Source: Demequina lignilytica (GTDB lineage: Bacteria; Actinomycetota; Actinomycetes; Actinomycetales; Demequinaceae). Taken from it: DNA of 64,000 nucleotides. Of this stretch, positions 47,207-57,385 are shown piece after piece. Every line of letters begins with the position of its first letter. Within the stretch, counting starts at the first letter, position 1. The stretch lies in contig NZ_JAUHPX010000004.1 of assembly GCF_030418305.1 (NCBI RefSeq), positions 186,001 through 250,000 of the forward strand, read 5' to 3'. The position numbers and the translations under genes were made by a program. A model generated the notes under the pieces. That model was not told the origin of the DNA, ran no database searches, and was given only the letters and a program-made list of their open reading frames with translations.

Positions 47207-47683
47207 CTACGCCGGGCTGACGTCCGGGGGCGCGGCGTCGTCCTCGTCGTCGCCGCCGATCTTGCACCAGTGCTCGGCGACCCGGCCGGCGCCCGCCATC
47301 GCGATCGCGCCGAGCATGGCGACCAGCGCCGAGATGGCGACCTCGCGGCGCGGCGCATGCCCCCACTCGAGGCCGACCGCGAGCGCGTAGCCGCCGAATC
47401 CGCCCGCCATGATCGCGCCGGTGTACGCGACGGCCTGTGCGAGCACCGCCGTGCGAGCGGCGCGCAGCGCGCTCAGGCCCGGGTGAGAGCCCGCGCGGTA
47501 CTGGCGGACGGTCCAGCCGAGCCACAGGATCATGACCGCCACCGCCGCGCTCACCAGCAGCGACACCCATGACACGGCGGTCGGGGTGTGGCCGCCGTCG
47601 ATGAGGAAGCGCGAGACCACGAACGCGACCGCGCCCATGATGGCGGCGGTGATCCCCAGCCGGGACGTGCTCAGCGGAGACAT
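47207..47683 (-). CDS. DUF3180 membrane protein
   Basis: 158 residues with four hydrophobic helices (AIMGAVAFVVSRFLI; WVSLLVSAAVAVMILWLGW; AYTGAIMAGGFGGYALAVG; ISALVAMLGAIAMAGAG) and an acidic tail. DUF3180 proteins regularly follow folK in actinobacteria; function unknown. It begins 4 bp after the folBK stop. Confidence 0.87.
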   Translation of the reverse strand: MSPLSTSRLGITAAIMGAVAFVVSRFLIDGGHTPTAVSWVSLLVSAAVAVMILWLGWTVRQYRAGSHPGLSALRAARTAVLAQAVAYTGAIMAGGFGGYALAVGLEWGHAPRREVAISALVAMLGAIAMAGAGRVAEHWCKIGGDDEDDAAPPDVSPA

Positions 47684-47687
47684 CTGC

Positions 47688-48740
47688 TCAGGCGGGGGCG
47701 GGAGGGGCGTCGGCCTGCGCCTCGGGCGCCGGCCACTGCGCGGCGACCATGCTGACGCCCTCGGCGCCCACGGCAGCGGCCAGCTCGCGCACGGTTCCCG
47801 CGCCCGGGATCACCAGGTCGGGTGCGAGCGTCGCCCACGGCTGCAGCACGAACGCGCGCTGCGCGGCCCGCGGGTGCGGCACCATCACGTCCTCGGCCTC
47901 GATGGTGCGGCCGTCGTACCAGAGGATGTCGACGTCCAGCGTGCGCGGGCCGTTCTCCACCAGCCGCTCGCGGCCGTGCAGCACCTCGACGCCCTGGCAG
48001 GCGGCGAGCAGCTCGCGCGGGGCGAGGGCGGTCTGGACCTCGATGACCACGTTGAGGTAGTCGTCCTGCGGCGGACCGCCCACGGGCGCGGTCCGGAACA
48101 GGGACGATGCGCGCTGCACCGCGATGCCCGGGATCCGGTGCAGCTCCCAGAGGGCCTCGCGGAAGGCGGCGTCGACGTCGCCCACATTGCCGCCGAGCGC
48201 GAGGTACGCGGTGACGGGCTGGGCGGGCTGCTCGTCGGCGGGGTCGTCGATGGGCCGGCGGCCCGTGAGGAGGTCCGCCGAGCGGCCGGCCGACGAGCCG
48301 ATGCGCTTGTCCGCCCACAGCGCCCCGGACTTGAGGTCGCGGCGGATCTTCACCATGACGTCGCGGAACTCGACGTGCAGCGGGGCCTGCGGCTTGTGGA
48401 CGGTGACGTCGACGCAGTGCACGCCGTCGAACTCGAGGATCGCGCGGGCGATGTGCTCGGCGACCGTCTCGAGGAGGTCGGCGGAGTCGCCGCCCAGGAC
48501 GTCCGCGGCGCGGTCGGCGATGTCGGAGTAGTTGACGGTGCGGTCGAGGTCGTCGCGGGAGGCCGCGCCGTGGGTGGACACGTGCGCGACCACGTCGGCG
48601 AGGAACAGCTGTCCCGTCTCCTTCTCTGCGGCGTAGACCCCGTGGTGCCCGGTGACCCGGATCCCCTGGACCCAGATCTGGTCCAGCTCGATCCCGTCCT
48701 TCACGTACGGCGTGACAGTCGGCGTCGTCATGTCCCTCAT
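47688..48740 (-). CDS. folK: Bifunctional dihydroneopterin aldolase / HPPK (FolB-FolK fusion)
   Basis: 350 residues carrying two successive folate enzymes. The N-terminal FolB domain (about 20-140) has GHHGVYAAEKETGQLF; the C-terminal FolK domain (about 180-335) has YLALGGNVGD and ENGPRTLDVDILWY with the Mg-binding Asp pair. The linker (about 145-178) is Asp/Arg-rich. The ATG at 48740 overlaps the folP stop (ATGA); an ATG at 48731 is an alternative. Confidence 0.94.
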   Translation of the reverse strand: MRDMTTPTVTPYVKDGIELDQIWVQGIRVTGHHGVYAAEKETGQLFLADVVAHVSTHGAASRDDLDRTVNYSDIADRAADVLGGDSADLLETVAEHIARAILEFDGVHCVDVTVHKPQAPLHVEFRDVMVKIRRDLKSGALWADKRIGSSAGRSADLLTGRRPIDDPADEQPAQPVTAYLALGGNVGDVDAAFREALWELHRIPGIAVQRASSLFRTAPVGGPPQDDYLNVVIEVQTALAPRELLAACQGVEVLHGRERLVENGPRTLDVDILWYDGRTIEAEDVMVPHPRAAQRAFVLQPWATLAPDLVIPGAGTVRELAAAVGAEGVSMVAAQWPAPEAQADAPPAPA

Positions 48741-49555
48741 CCTTCCCGGCGCGCGGCGTTATTCCAAGCGGACACGACCCGGACCGCGTCGGCGGCGGCG
48801 GTCGCGTCGTGGACCCTGACCGCCCAGGCGCCGGCGCGGGCGGCGAGGGCGGTGACGGCGGTGGTGGCGTGCTCGCGGACGGCGGGGTCGGCGGCGTCGA
48901 CGCCGTCGCGGGCGATCGCTGCGCCCAGGAACCGCTTGCGGCTCGCGCCGATCAGCACGCGGTGACCGCGCGACCAGTCGTCGACGCGGGCGAGCAGGGG
49001 CCAGTTCGAGTCGGTCACCTTGCTGAAGCCCAGGCCCGGGTCCAGGACGATGCGCTGCTCGCCGACGCCGGCGGCCACCAGGGCGTCGACGCGGGCGGCG
49101 AGCTCGTCGCGGACCTCCGCGACCACGTCGTCGTAGCGGTCGAGCGCGTCCATGTCCGGCGAGTGCGCGCGCCAGTGCATGCAGATGAAGTCGACCTCGA
49201 GATCCGCGACGGTGGCCGCCATCGCGGCGTCCGCGAGGCCGCCGGAGACGTCGTTGACGAGGCTGGCGCCCGCCTCGACCGCCGCGCGGGCCGTCGCCGC
49301 GTGCATGGTGTCGATGCTGGTGACGATCCCGCGGTCCGCGAGCTCGCGGATCACCGGGATCACGCGGGCGCGCTCCTCCTCCGGCGTCACCGGGGCAGCG
49401 CCGGGGCGCGTGGACTCGCCGCCCACGTCGACCAGGTCGGCACCGCCGGCGACCAGGGCGACGCCCTGGGCCACCGCATCGTCCACCCGGGCGAAGCGGC
49501 CGCCGTCGCTGAAGCTGTCGGGCGTGACGTTGAGGATGCCCATCACCAGGGTCAT
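48737..49555 (-). CDS. folP: Dihydropteroate synthase
   Basis: 272 residues. MGILNVTPDSFSDGG, VDVGGESTRPGA, NDVSGG, RIVLDPGLGFSK and IGASRKRF are the pterin- and pABA-site motifs, so it looks like the active housekeeping enzyme, the sulfonamide target in general. Between folE and folBK. Confidence 0.96.
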   Translation of the reverse strand: MTLVMGILNVTPDSFSDGGRFARVDDAVAQGVALVAGGADLVDVGGESTRPGAAPVTPEEERARVIPVIRELADRGIVTSIDTMHAATARAAVEAGASLVNDVSGGLADAAMAATVADLEVDFICMHWRAHSPDMDALDRYDDVVAEVRDELAARVDALVAAGVGEQRIVLDPGLGFSKVTDSNWPLLARVDDWSRGHRVLIGASRKRFLGAAIARDGVDAADPAVREHATTAVTALAARAGAWAVRVHDATAAADAVRVVSAWNNAARREG

Positions 49556-49561
49556 CGCGGC

Positions 49562-50128
49562 CTACCTGCCGAGGATGAGGCTCATCGCCTCGGCGCGGGT
49601 GGCGCCGTCGCGCATGACGCCGCGCACGGCGGAGGTGACGGTGCGGGAGCCGGGCTTGCGGATGCCGCGCATCGACATGCACAGGTGCTCGGCCTCGACC
49701 ACGACGATCACGCCGCGCGCGCCCAGATCGTCGACCAGCGCGTCCGCGACCTGCGTGGTGAGCCGCTCCTGGACCTGCGGGCGCTTGGCGAACACGTCAA
49801 CCAAGCGAGCCAACTTGCTCAGTCCGGTGATGCGGCCGTCGGCGCCGGGGATGTAGCCCACGTGGGCGACGCCGTGGAAGGGCACCAGGTGGTGCTCGCA
49901 CATCGAGTACAGCTCGATGTCCTTGACCAGGATCATCTCCTCGTGGCCCAGCTCGAAGACGGCGTTGAGCACGTCGGCGGGGTCCTGGTGGAGGCCGGCG
50001 AAGAACTCCTCGTACGCGCGCGCCACGCGGGCGGGGGTGTCCGCCAGCCCGTCGCGGTCGGGGTCCTCCCCCACCGCGCTCAGGATCTCGCGGACGGCGG
50101 CCTCGATGCGCGCCTTGTCGACGGCCAT
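49562..50128 (-). CDS. folE: GTP cyclohydrolase I
   Basis: 188 residues, first enzyme of folate synthesis. The Zn site is [10 protein letters not shown] (C77 and a His) plus the distal Cys in [33 protein letters not shown] is the signature. Start ATG at 50128, 4 bp after the ftsH stop, so it is co-transcribed with ftsH. Confidence 0.96.
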   Translation of the reverse strand: MAVDKARIEAAVREILSAVGEDPDRDGLADTPARVARAYEEFFAGLHQDPADVLNAVFELGHEEMILVKDIELYSMCEHHLVPFHGVAHVGYIPGADGRITGLSKLARLVDVFAKRPQVQERLTTQVADALVDDLGARGVIVVVEAEHLCMSMRGIRKPGSRTVTSAVRGVMRDGATRAEAMSLILGR

Positions 50129-50132
50129 CGCG

Positions 50133-52193
<2,061 letters not shown>

Positions 52194-52271
52194 CGTGGCA
52201 CCGACTCTACGCGGTGGTTCCGGGCGCAAGTAAAGGTTTCGCTATGGGCGTTCTGCCTGCCGCCCCCTCTC

Positions 52272-52368
52272 AGATTGCTCCGCACGGATTGGCCGGCGCC
52301 ACGCCGGGGATTCGAGGCCATACCGGTCCGAACGCCGGCGCGTCGCGATCAGTTCCGTGCGGAGCAAC
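52272..52368. repeat. Family B 97-bp palindromic element (B3)
   Basis: AGATTGCTCCGCACGGATT at the left and AGTTCCGTGCGGAGCAAC at the right, with inner GCCGGCG / CGCCGGC arms. Lies between the ftsH start and the DUF559 stop, forming one side of a bracket around the DUF559 gene. Confidence 0.92.
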
Positions 52369-52410
52369 GCGGCGGGCGACGATGCTGAGTGGGACGATGC
52401 GCCGCGACGT

Positions 52411-53244
52411 TCAGCCCGTGGCGCGCCAGATGAGCGCGCGCACGTCCGCGATGATCTCTTCGGGTGTGCGCATGACGTGGCTGTAGGCATACCGAAGGTG
52501 CGGGATTCCCAGGGTGGTGAGCGCATTGCTCCGGCGCCGGTCCTCCTCGAACCTCTCGCGGTCCGAGTGATAGGCGAACCCATCGCATTCGACGACGCAG
52601 CAGTTCGCGACCACGAAGTCGACCCGTCCCACGCCGGCGATCTCCACCTGTGGCACGAACGGCACCCCCGCGTCGATCATGGCCGCACGGGTGAAGCTCT
52701 CCATCGGCGACTCGCTGAGCGGGTCACCGTGACGCCGGAGCCACTCGCGGATCTGGCGGGGGGTCGACGTGAAGTCGAGGACCTCGTCTCGCCGCATCAG
52801 CCCGAGGCGAAGGGCCGCGTCCATGGCAGCAAGCTGCCCGTTCCGTCCGATGCACCGCCACGACGCATCGAGCGCGCGCAGCAGTGGGCGACGAGCATCC
52901 GCGACGTCCTCCGTGTGGTGGACGCTCGCGAGTTCGAGGTCGCGGATTCCCGGTCGACCCAGGCTCCGGTTGGAGGGCACCTCGATGTGAGGCTTCAGGG
53001 CGCCCGGCACCACCGGGAGACCCAAGGTCTCGAGGACGGTCACGCACGCCGGTTGACCCCGGAAGATGGTCGCGACGACATCCGGCCACGGGGTGCTGGC
53101 CAGCGCGTAGCACCCGCGATGTGGTCGCACCACCGTGCCCTCAGCGATCGCGAGCGCCATCGCGCTCTGCGGGACACCGGCGTCACGAAGCTCCTTGTAG
53201 CGCGCAACGCCCCCGGCGTCGGCGAGCGCACGGAGAGCGTCCAT
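52411..53244 (-). CDS. DUF559 nuclease-like protein with AbiEi-like N-terminus
   Basis: 277 residues. The N-terminal wing (KELRDAGVPQSAMALAIAEG) resembles the helix-turn-helix of AbiEi-type antitoxins; the middle is uncharacterised; the C-terminal domain is a DUF559/Vsr-like PD-(D/E)xK fold with E182, D209 (VDFVV) and ECDG (E219, D221) followed by YHSDRERFEEDRRR. G+C looks lower than its neighbours. It separates hpt from ftsH, normally adjacent, and is bracketed by two 97-bp family B repeats. Likely an acquired accessory gene; target unknown. Confidence 0.82.
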   Translation of the reverse strand: MDALRALADAGGVARYKELRDAGVPQSAMALAIAEGTVVRPHRGCYALASTPWPDVVATIFRGQPACVTVLETLGLPVVPGALKPHIEVPSNRSLGRPGIRDLELASVHHTEDVADARRPLLRALDASWRCIGRNGQLAAMDAALRLGLMRRDEVLDFTSTPRQIREWLRRHGDPLSESPMESFTRAAMIDAGVPFVPQVEIAGVGRVDFVVANCCVVECDGFAYHSDRERFEEDRRRSNALTTLGIPHLRYAYSHVMRTPEEIIADVRALIWRATG

Positions 53245-53365
53245 AGCGCGATCGTGTGATCAGCTCCGACCCGTGCGCGTTGCAGCAGCGGCTCACGCGG
53301 ACACCGGTCGATTCCGCCCACGGCTGGGGACATCGCGAGCGACCCCGCCGCAACCCGCCTCCCCC

Positions 53366-53462
53366 AGCTTGCTGCGCACGGATTCGTGGTTGACACGCCG
53401 GTGAAGCCGAGCCGATCGGGGCCGCGCACCGGCGTTTCACTCCCAGATCCGTGCGGAGCAAC
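53366..53462. repeat. Family B 97-bp palindromic element (B4)
   Basis: AGCTTGCTGCGCACGGATT at the left, AGATCCGTGCGGAGCAAC at the right; inner arms GACACGCCGGTG / CACCGGCGTTTC. Lies between the DUF559 start and the hpt stop, the other side of the bracket. A partial right arm (AGCTCCGTGCGGAGTGTCC) recurs near 53512. Confidence 0.92.
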
Positions 53463-53552
53463 TCTGGGGGGGCGGAGCCACAGACGGCCCGACACGCCGC
53501 AGACCCGGGACCAGCTCCGTGCGGAGTGTCCAGAGGGGAAGGCGGGGGAAGC

Positions 53553-54101
53553 TCAGCCCTCGTAGACCTTCGGGTCCAGGATCGCCACGAACGGCAGCGT
53601 CCGGTAGTTCTCCGCGTAGTCCAGCCCGTAGCCGACCACGAAGTCGTTGGGGATGTCGAAGCCGATGTACTTGACCGGCACGTCCACCACCGCCGCCTTG
53701 GGCTTGCGCAGCAGCGCCGCCACCTCGACAGAGGCCGCGCCGCGGGCCCGCAGGTTGCCCAGCAGCCAGGACAGCGTGACGCCGGAGTCGATGATGTCCT
53801 CGACGATCAGCACGTGACGCCCCGTGAGGTCCGCGTCCAGGTCCTTGAGGATCCGCACCACGCCCGACGACTTGGTGCCGGACCCGTAGGAGGAGACGGC
53901 CATCCAGTCCATCTGCACCTGCGGCGGCATGCGGCGCGCGAGGTCCGCCATCACCATCACGGCGCCCTTGAGCACGCCCACGAGCAGCAGGTCCTGGCCC
54001 TCGTAGTCGCGGCGGATGGCGTCGGCCATCTCGTCGAGCTTGCGGCCGATGTCGTTCTCGCTGACGAGCACCTTCGAGAAGTCGGTCATGTCGTACTGCA
54101 T
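53553..54101 (-). CDS. hpt: Hypoxanthine phosphoribosyltransferase
   Basis: Purine salvage enzyme of 182 residues. The PRPP loop is HVLIVEDIIDSGVTLSWL; LLVGVLKGAVMVMADLAR and KYIGFDIPNDFVVGYGLDY complete the active site. The ATG at 54101 lies 2 bp past the tilS stop, so the pair is co-transcribed. An alternative in-frame ATG is at 54089. Confidence 0.95.
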   Translation of the reverse strand: MQYDMTDFSKVLVSENDIGRKLDEMADAIRRDYEGQDLLLVGVLKGAVMVMADLARRMPPQVQMDWMAVSSYGSGTKSSGVVRILKDLDADLTGRHVLIVEDIIDSGVTLSWLLGNLRARGAASVEVAALLRKPKAAVVDVPVKYIGFDIPNDFVVGYGLDYAENYRTLPFVAILDPKVYEG

Positions 54102-54103
54102 GG

Positions 54104-55126
54104 TCACGGACGTCGCTCCTCTTCGGACGGGTGGCTGATGACCAGCCTGCCATATTCGCGCCGGGCCTCGAAGCCTCCGGGCAGCGAGATCGCACCCTGC
54201 CCCTTCCACGCCGTCACCAGCGAGTCGAGCGCCGCGACGTGGGTGGCGGTCAGCGGGCCGGCGCCGCGGTTCTCCGCGAGCATCTTCAGCATGCGGGTGC
54301 GGATCGCGTCGGGGAGGGCAGCGAGCATGTCGCAGCGCCACTCGTCGGACCGCACGGTCGACACGGAGGTGCCCATCGCGGAGCGCGCCTGGCGGTCGAG
54401 CTCGTCGGCGTCGGCCTGCAGCAGCGCAGCCGAGCGCGCCAGCCCCGACACCACGCCCGGCCCGAGCACCTCGATCATCGCGGGCATCACCTTCGACCGC
54501 AGCGCGGAGCGGCGCGGGCCGTCCTCGATCGTGTTGGTCGGGTCGTGCCACGGGTCGAGGCCGAGCGCCTCGCACGCCATCATCGTGTCCTTGCGCCGCA
54601 CGTTGAGGAAGGGACGGACGATGCGCCCCCGTCGCGCCGGGATCCCCGACAGCGCGCGGGCGCCGGAGCCGCGGGCGAGGGCGAGCAGGACGGTCTCGGC
54701 CTGGTCGTCCATGGTGTGCCCGGTGAGCAGCAGCGGCGCGAGCCCGCCCTCGCGGTCGATGCGCGCCTCGAGCGCCGTGTACCGGGCCTCCCGCGCGGCG
54801 GCCTCCTGGCCACCCGAGCGTCCCACGATCACCTTCTCGATGTGCACGGTGTGGATGCCGGCGCGGCGCACCTGGTGCGCGGCCCGCTCGGCCACCACCG
54901 CGGAGTCGGGCTGCAGCCCGTGATCGACGATGATCGCGCCCACCAGGTAGCCGTGCTTGCGGCCCACGTAGGACGCGGCGGCGGCCAGCGCGAGCGAGTC
55001 GGGGCCGCCCGAGCAGGCCACCCAGATCCGGGTGCCGAGCTCGAGGTCGCCGAGGGCGTCGCGCACCGCCACGCGGCACGCGGCGACGGCAGGATGAGGT
55101 CCGCTCACGCCCGACTCATCCCTCAC
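54104..55126 (-). CDS. tilS: tRNA(Ile)-lysidine synthase
   Basis: Modifies the CAU anticodon of tRNA-Ile to lysidine. About 340 residues with the PP-loop WVACSGGPDSLALA, then LTGHTMDDQAETVLLALARGSG and the RPFLNVRR segment. Actinobacterial TilS is short, lacking the long C-terminal domain, as here. GTG at 55126 is chosen; GTG at 55132 and 55108 are alternatives. It overlaps the end of dacB. Confidence 0.92.
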   Translation of the reverse strand: MRDESGVSGPHPAVAACRVAVRDALGDLELGTRIWVACSGGPDSLALAAAASYVGRKHGYLVGAIIVDHGLQPDSAVVAERAAHQVRRAGIHTVHIEKVIVGRSGGQEAAAREARYTALEARIDREGGLAPLLLTGHTMDDQAETVLLALARGSGARALSGIPARRGRIVRPFLNVRRKDTMMACEALGLDPWHDPTNTIEDGPRRSALRSKVMPAMIEVLGPGVVSGLARSAALLQADADELDRQARSAMGTSVSTVRSDEWRCDMLAALPDAIRTRMLKMLAENRGAGPLTATHVAALDSLVTAWKGQGAISLPGGFEARREYGRLVISHPSEEERRP

Positions 55127-56585
55127 AGCCACATTCTGCCAGCGCCGTGAGGAACTCATCGAACGCCGCCTTGGGCCGGGTCTGGCCGTACGGCATCCCG
55201 TCCGCGAGGATCGCGACCGCGAGCGGCCGCCCCTCCGCGGTGACGATCACCCCGGCGATCGTGGTGACGCCGGTGAGCGATCCGGTCTTGGCGCGGAAGT
55301 ACCCCGCGACTGGGGTGTCGACGTACCGCGTCTCGACCGTCCCCTCGAGCCCGGACAGGGGCAGCCAGGACATCAGGTCGTCGAGCGCGGGCACGTCGCG
55401 GGCGGCCAGGAGGGACGATGCGAGGGTCGCCGGGGAGATCTGGTTGTGCTCGGAGAAGCCCGCGCCGTCGTGCAGCTCGATCCCCGTGATGTCGACGCCG
55501 ATGGCCTTCAGCGCGCGTCGGGTCGCGGTCGCGGCACCCTCGGGGTCGCCGGGCAGCCCGGTCTCGATCGCGAGCACCCGCGCGAGGGACTCGGCGACCG
55601 TGTTGTCGGACACCGCGAGCAGGTGACGGGCGATCTCCGACAGCGGAGCGGACTCGACGGTGGCGACCTCGACGGCGCCGGAGCCGGCGGCGGCCCGGGT
55701 CACCTCGTCGGCGACCGCCACTCCCCGGTCCGCCAGCGCCGCGGCGAGCACCTCGCCCGCGTTGACCGACGGGTCGTCGTAGCGCGCCGTGTACTCGGCG
55801 TCCGCGTTGTCCTCGGTGCGGATGCGGGCGATGTCGACGGCGAGGCCGGTCACGGCCGCGGCGTAGCCGCGGTTGCGCGCGTAGTCGGGCCACTCCTCGG
55901 GCCAGGCGGGACCCTCGAAGGCGGAGTCGTCGACGGCGACGGCCACGTCGCCGGTCACCCCCGCATCGTCCAGCGCCGCGGCCACCTGGTCGGCGAGATC
56001 GGCGATGCCGGCCCACCCGTTCGCCGGGTCCGTGCCCGCCTCGACCTCGGCCCCGCCGTGCCCGTACCCGGCCGCGAGCATCTCGTCGCCCCCGGCGACC
56101 AGCGTGAGCGTCGCGGCGCCGGCGTCCCAGAGGACGCGGGTGGTGAGCGTCGCCTCGTCCCCGAGCGCGGAGACCGCGGCGACCACCGTGAGCAGCTTGG
56201 TGGTCGAGGCGGGGACCTGCGGGTCGGCGGCGGACAGGTCGGCGTAGACCGTGCCGTCGAGGTAGTCGACCACGGCGACGTTGGTGGAGTCGCCGGTGCG
56301 CGCGTCGTCGCGGACCGCCTGGGCGAGCGCCTGCACCACCGCCGCGGAGGGGCGCGGCGCGTCCGGGTCCAGCGCCGTGACGGGCAGCGGGGAGGACGAT
56401 GCGACGGTCACCGGCGCCGCCGTGATGAACGGCGGCTGGGGCTCCTCGACGGGTGCGAGGGTGAGCCAGCCGGGCACCAGATCGGCCGCATCGGCCCACA
56501 GGTAGCCCCCCGCGAGCAGCGCGACGGCACCTGTGACCGCTCCAACCAGCCGAACCCGCACCCACGACCTCCGAACATGCGCCAC
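55116..56585 (-). CDS. dacB: D-alanyl-D-alanine carboxypeptidase/endopeptidase (PBP4 type)
   Basis: Up to 489 residues. One N-terminal signal/anchor helix, then a class C penicillin-binding fold with SxxK in PASTTKLLTV (S127, K130 from the GTG at 56585), SDN in AVSDNTVAES and KTG in RAKTGSLTG. It trims or cuts peptidoglycan cross-links. The start may be the GTG at 56561, which has a better ribosome site and lies just before the signal helix. Three GGACGATGCG copies lie in the gene (55413, 55962, 56394). Confidence 0.93.
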   Translation of the reverse strand: MAHVRRSWVRVRLVGAVTGAVALLAGGYLWADAADLVPGWLTLAPVEEPQPPFITAAPVTVASSSPLPVTALDPDAPRPSAAVVQALAQAVRDDARTGDSTNVAVVDYLDGTVYADLSAADPQVPASTTKLLTVVAAVSALGDEATLTTRVLWDAGAATLTLVAGGDEMLAAGYGHGGAEVEAGTDPANGWAGIADLADQVAAALDDAGVTGDVAVAVDDSAFEGPAWPEEWPDYARNRGYAAAVTGLAVDIARIRTEDNADAEYTARYDDPSVNAGEVLAAALADRGVAVADEVTRAAAGSGAVEVATVESAPLSEIARHLLAVSDNTVAESLARVLAIETGLPGDPEGAATATRRALKAIGVDITGIELHDGAGFSEHNQISPATLASSLLAARDVPALDDLMSWLPLSGLEGTVETRYVDTPVAGYFRAKTGSLTGVTTIAGVIVTAEGRPLAVAILADGMPYGQTRPKAAFDEFLTALAECGCEG

Positions 56586-56640
56586 ACTAGACCCAGGACC
56601 GAGACCCGGACCTTCGACCTACCCCTAAAAAGGACACCGA

Positions 56641-57162
56641 ATGGAATTCGACGTCACCATCGAGATCCCCAAGGGCTCGCGGAACAAGTATGAGGTGGAT
56701 CACGAGACCGGCCGCATCCGGCTGGACCGCATGCTCTTCACCTCGACCCGCTACCCGGACGACTACGGCTTCATCGACGGCACGCTCGGTGAGGACGGCG
56801 ACCCGCTCGACGCGCTGGTGCTGCTCGAGGAGCCGACGTTCCCCGGCTGCCAGATCCGCTGCCGCGCGCTGGGCATGTTCCGCATGCGCGACGAGGCCGG
56901 CGGCGACGACAAGGTCCTCTGCGTCCCCGTGGGCGACCAGCGTCAGACCTGGCGCCAGGAGCTGACGGACGTCTCGGACTTCCACCGCCTCGAGGTCCAG
57001 CACTTCTTCGAGGTCTACAAGGACCTCGAGCCCGGCAAGTCGGTCGAGGGCGCCCACTGGGTGTCGCGCGAGGAGGCGGAGGACGAGATCCGCGACTCGT
57101 TCGAGCGCGCCAAGGGCACCTCGTTCGCGAGCCTCAACCCGCTGATGCCCGCGGAACACTGA
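56641..57162 (+). CDS. ppa: Inorganic pyrophosphatase, family I
   Basis: 173 residues, soluble Mg-dependent hydrolysis of pyrophosphate. [43 protein letters not shown] (metal-binding Asp cluster) and the C-terminal [13 protein letters not shown] are present. AAAAAGGA precedes the ATG. Divergent from dacB with 55 bp between starts. Confidence 0.97.
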   Translation: MEFDVTIEIPKGSRNKYEVDHETGRIRLDRMLFTSTRYPDDYGFIDGTLGEDGDPLDALVLLEEPTFPGCQIRCRALGMFRMRDEAGGDDKVLCVPVGDQRQTWRQELTDVSDFHRLEVQHFFEVYKDLEPGKSVEGAHWVSREEAEDEIRDSFERAKGTSFASLNPLMPAEH

Positions 57163-57186
57163 GCGCGCCGACTCACCACGAGCGGA

Positions 57187-57220
57187 AGGCCCGGATCGCA
57201 TGGAGGCGGTCCGGGTCTTT
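57187..57220 (+). terminator. ppa terminator
   Basis: Stem from AAGGCCCGGATCGC to GGCGGTCCGGGTCTTT, with G-U pairs and a T-run, 25 bp past the ppa stop. Confidence 0.75.
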
Positions 57221-57242
57221 CTGCGTCTCCCGCCAGCGCCGC

Positions 57243-57339
57243 AGATTGCTCCGCACGGTTTGACCGGCGCCACGCCGGCGCGACGGGACGATGCAGGAGC
57301 TCGCGCCGGCGTGTCGCCCACGGATCCGTGCGGAGCAAC
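57243..57339. repeat. Family B 97-bp palindromic element (B5)
   Basis: AGATTGCTCCGCACGGTTT at the left, GGATCCGTGCGGAGCAAC at the right. The inner arms are 16 bp with one mismatch (GCGCCACGCCGGCGCG against GCGACACGCCGGCGCG), the best-preserved inner palindrome of the family. The centre has GGGACGATGCA, a 9-of-10 match to the 10-mer. Lies between convergent ppa and the C40 gene. Confidence 0.92.
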
Positions 57340-57385
57340 GTGAAGGCGGGCGGGCGCGAGGCGCAGGGGCGTGTCGGGGGCAGCC

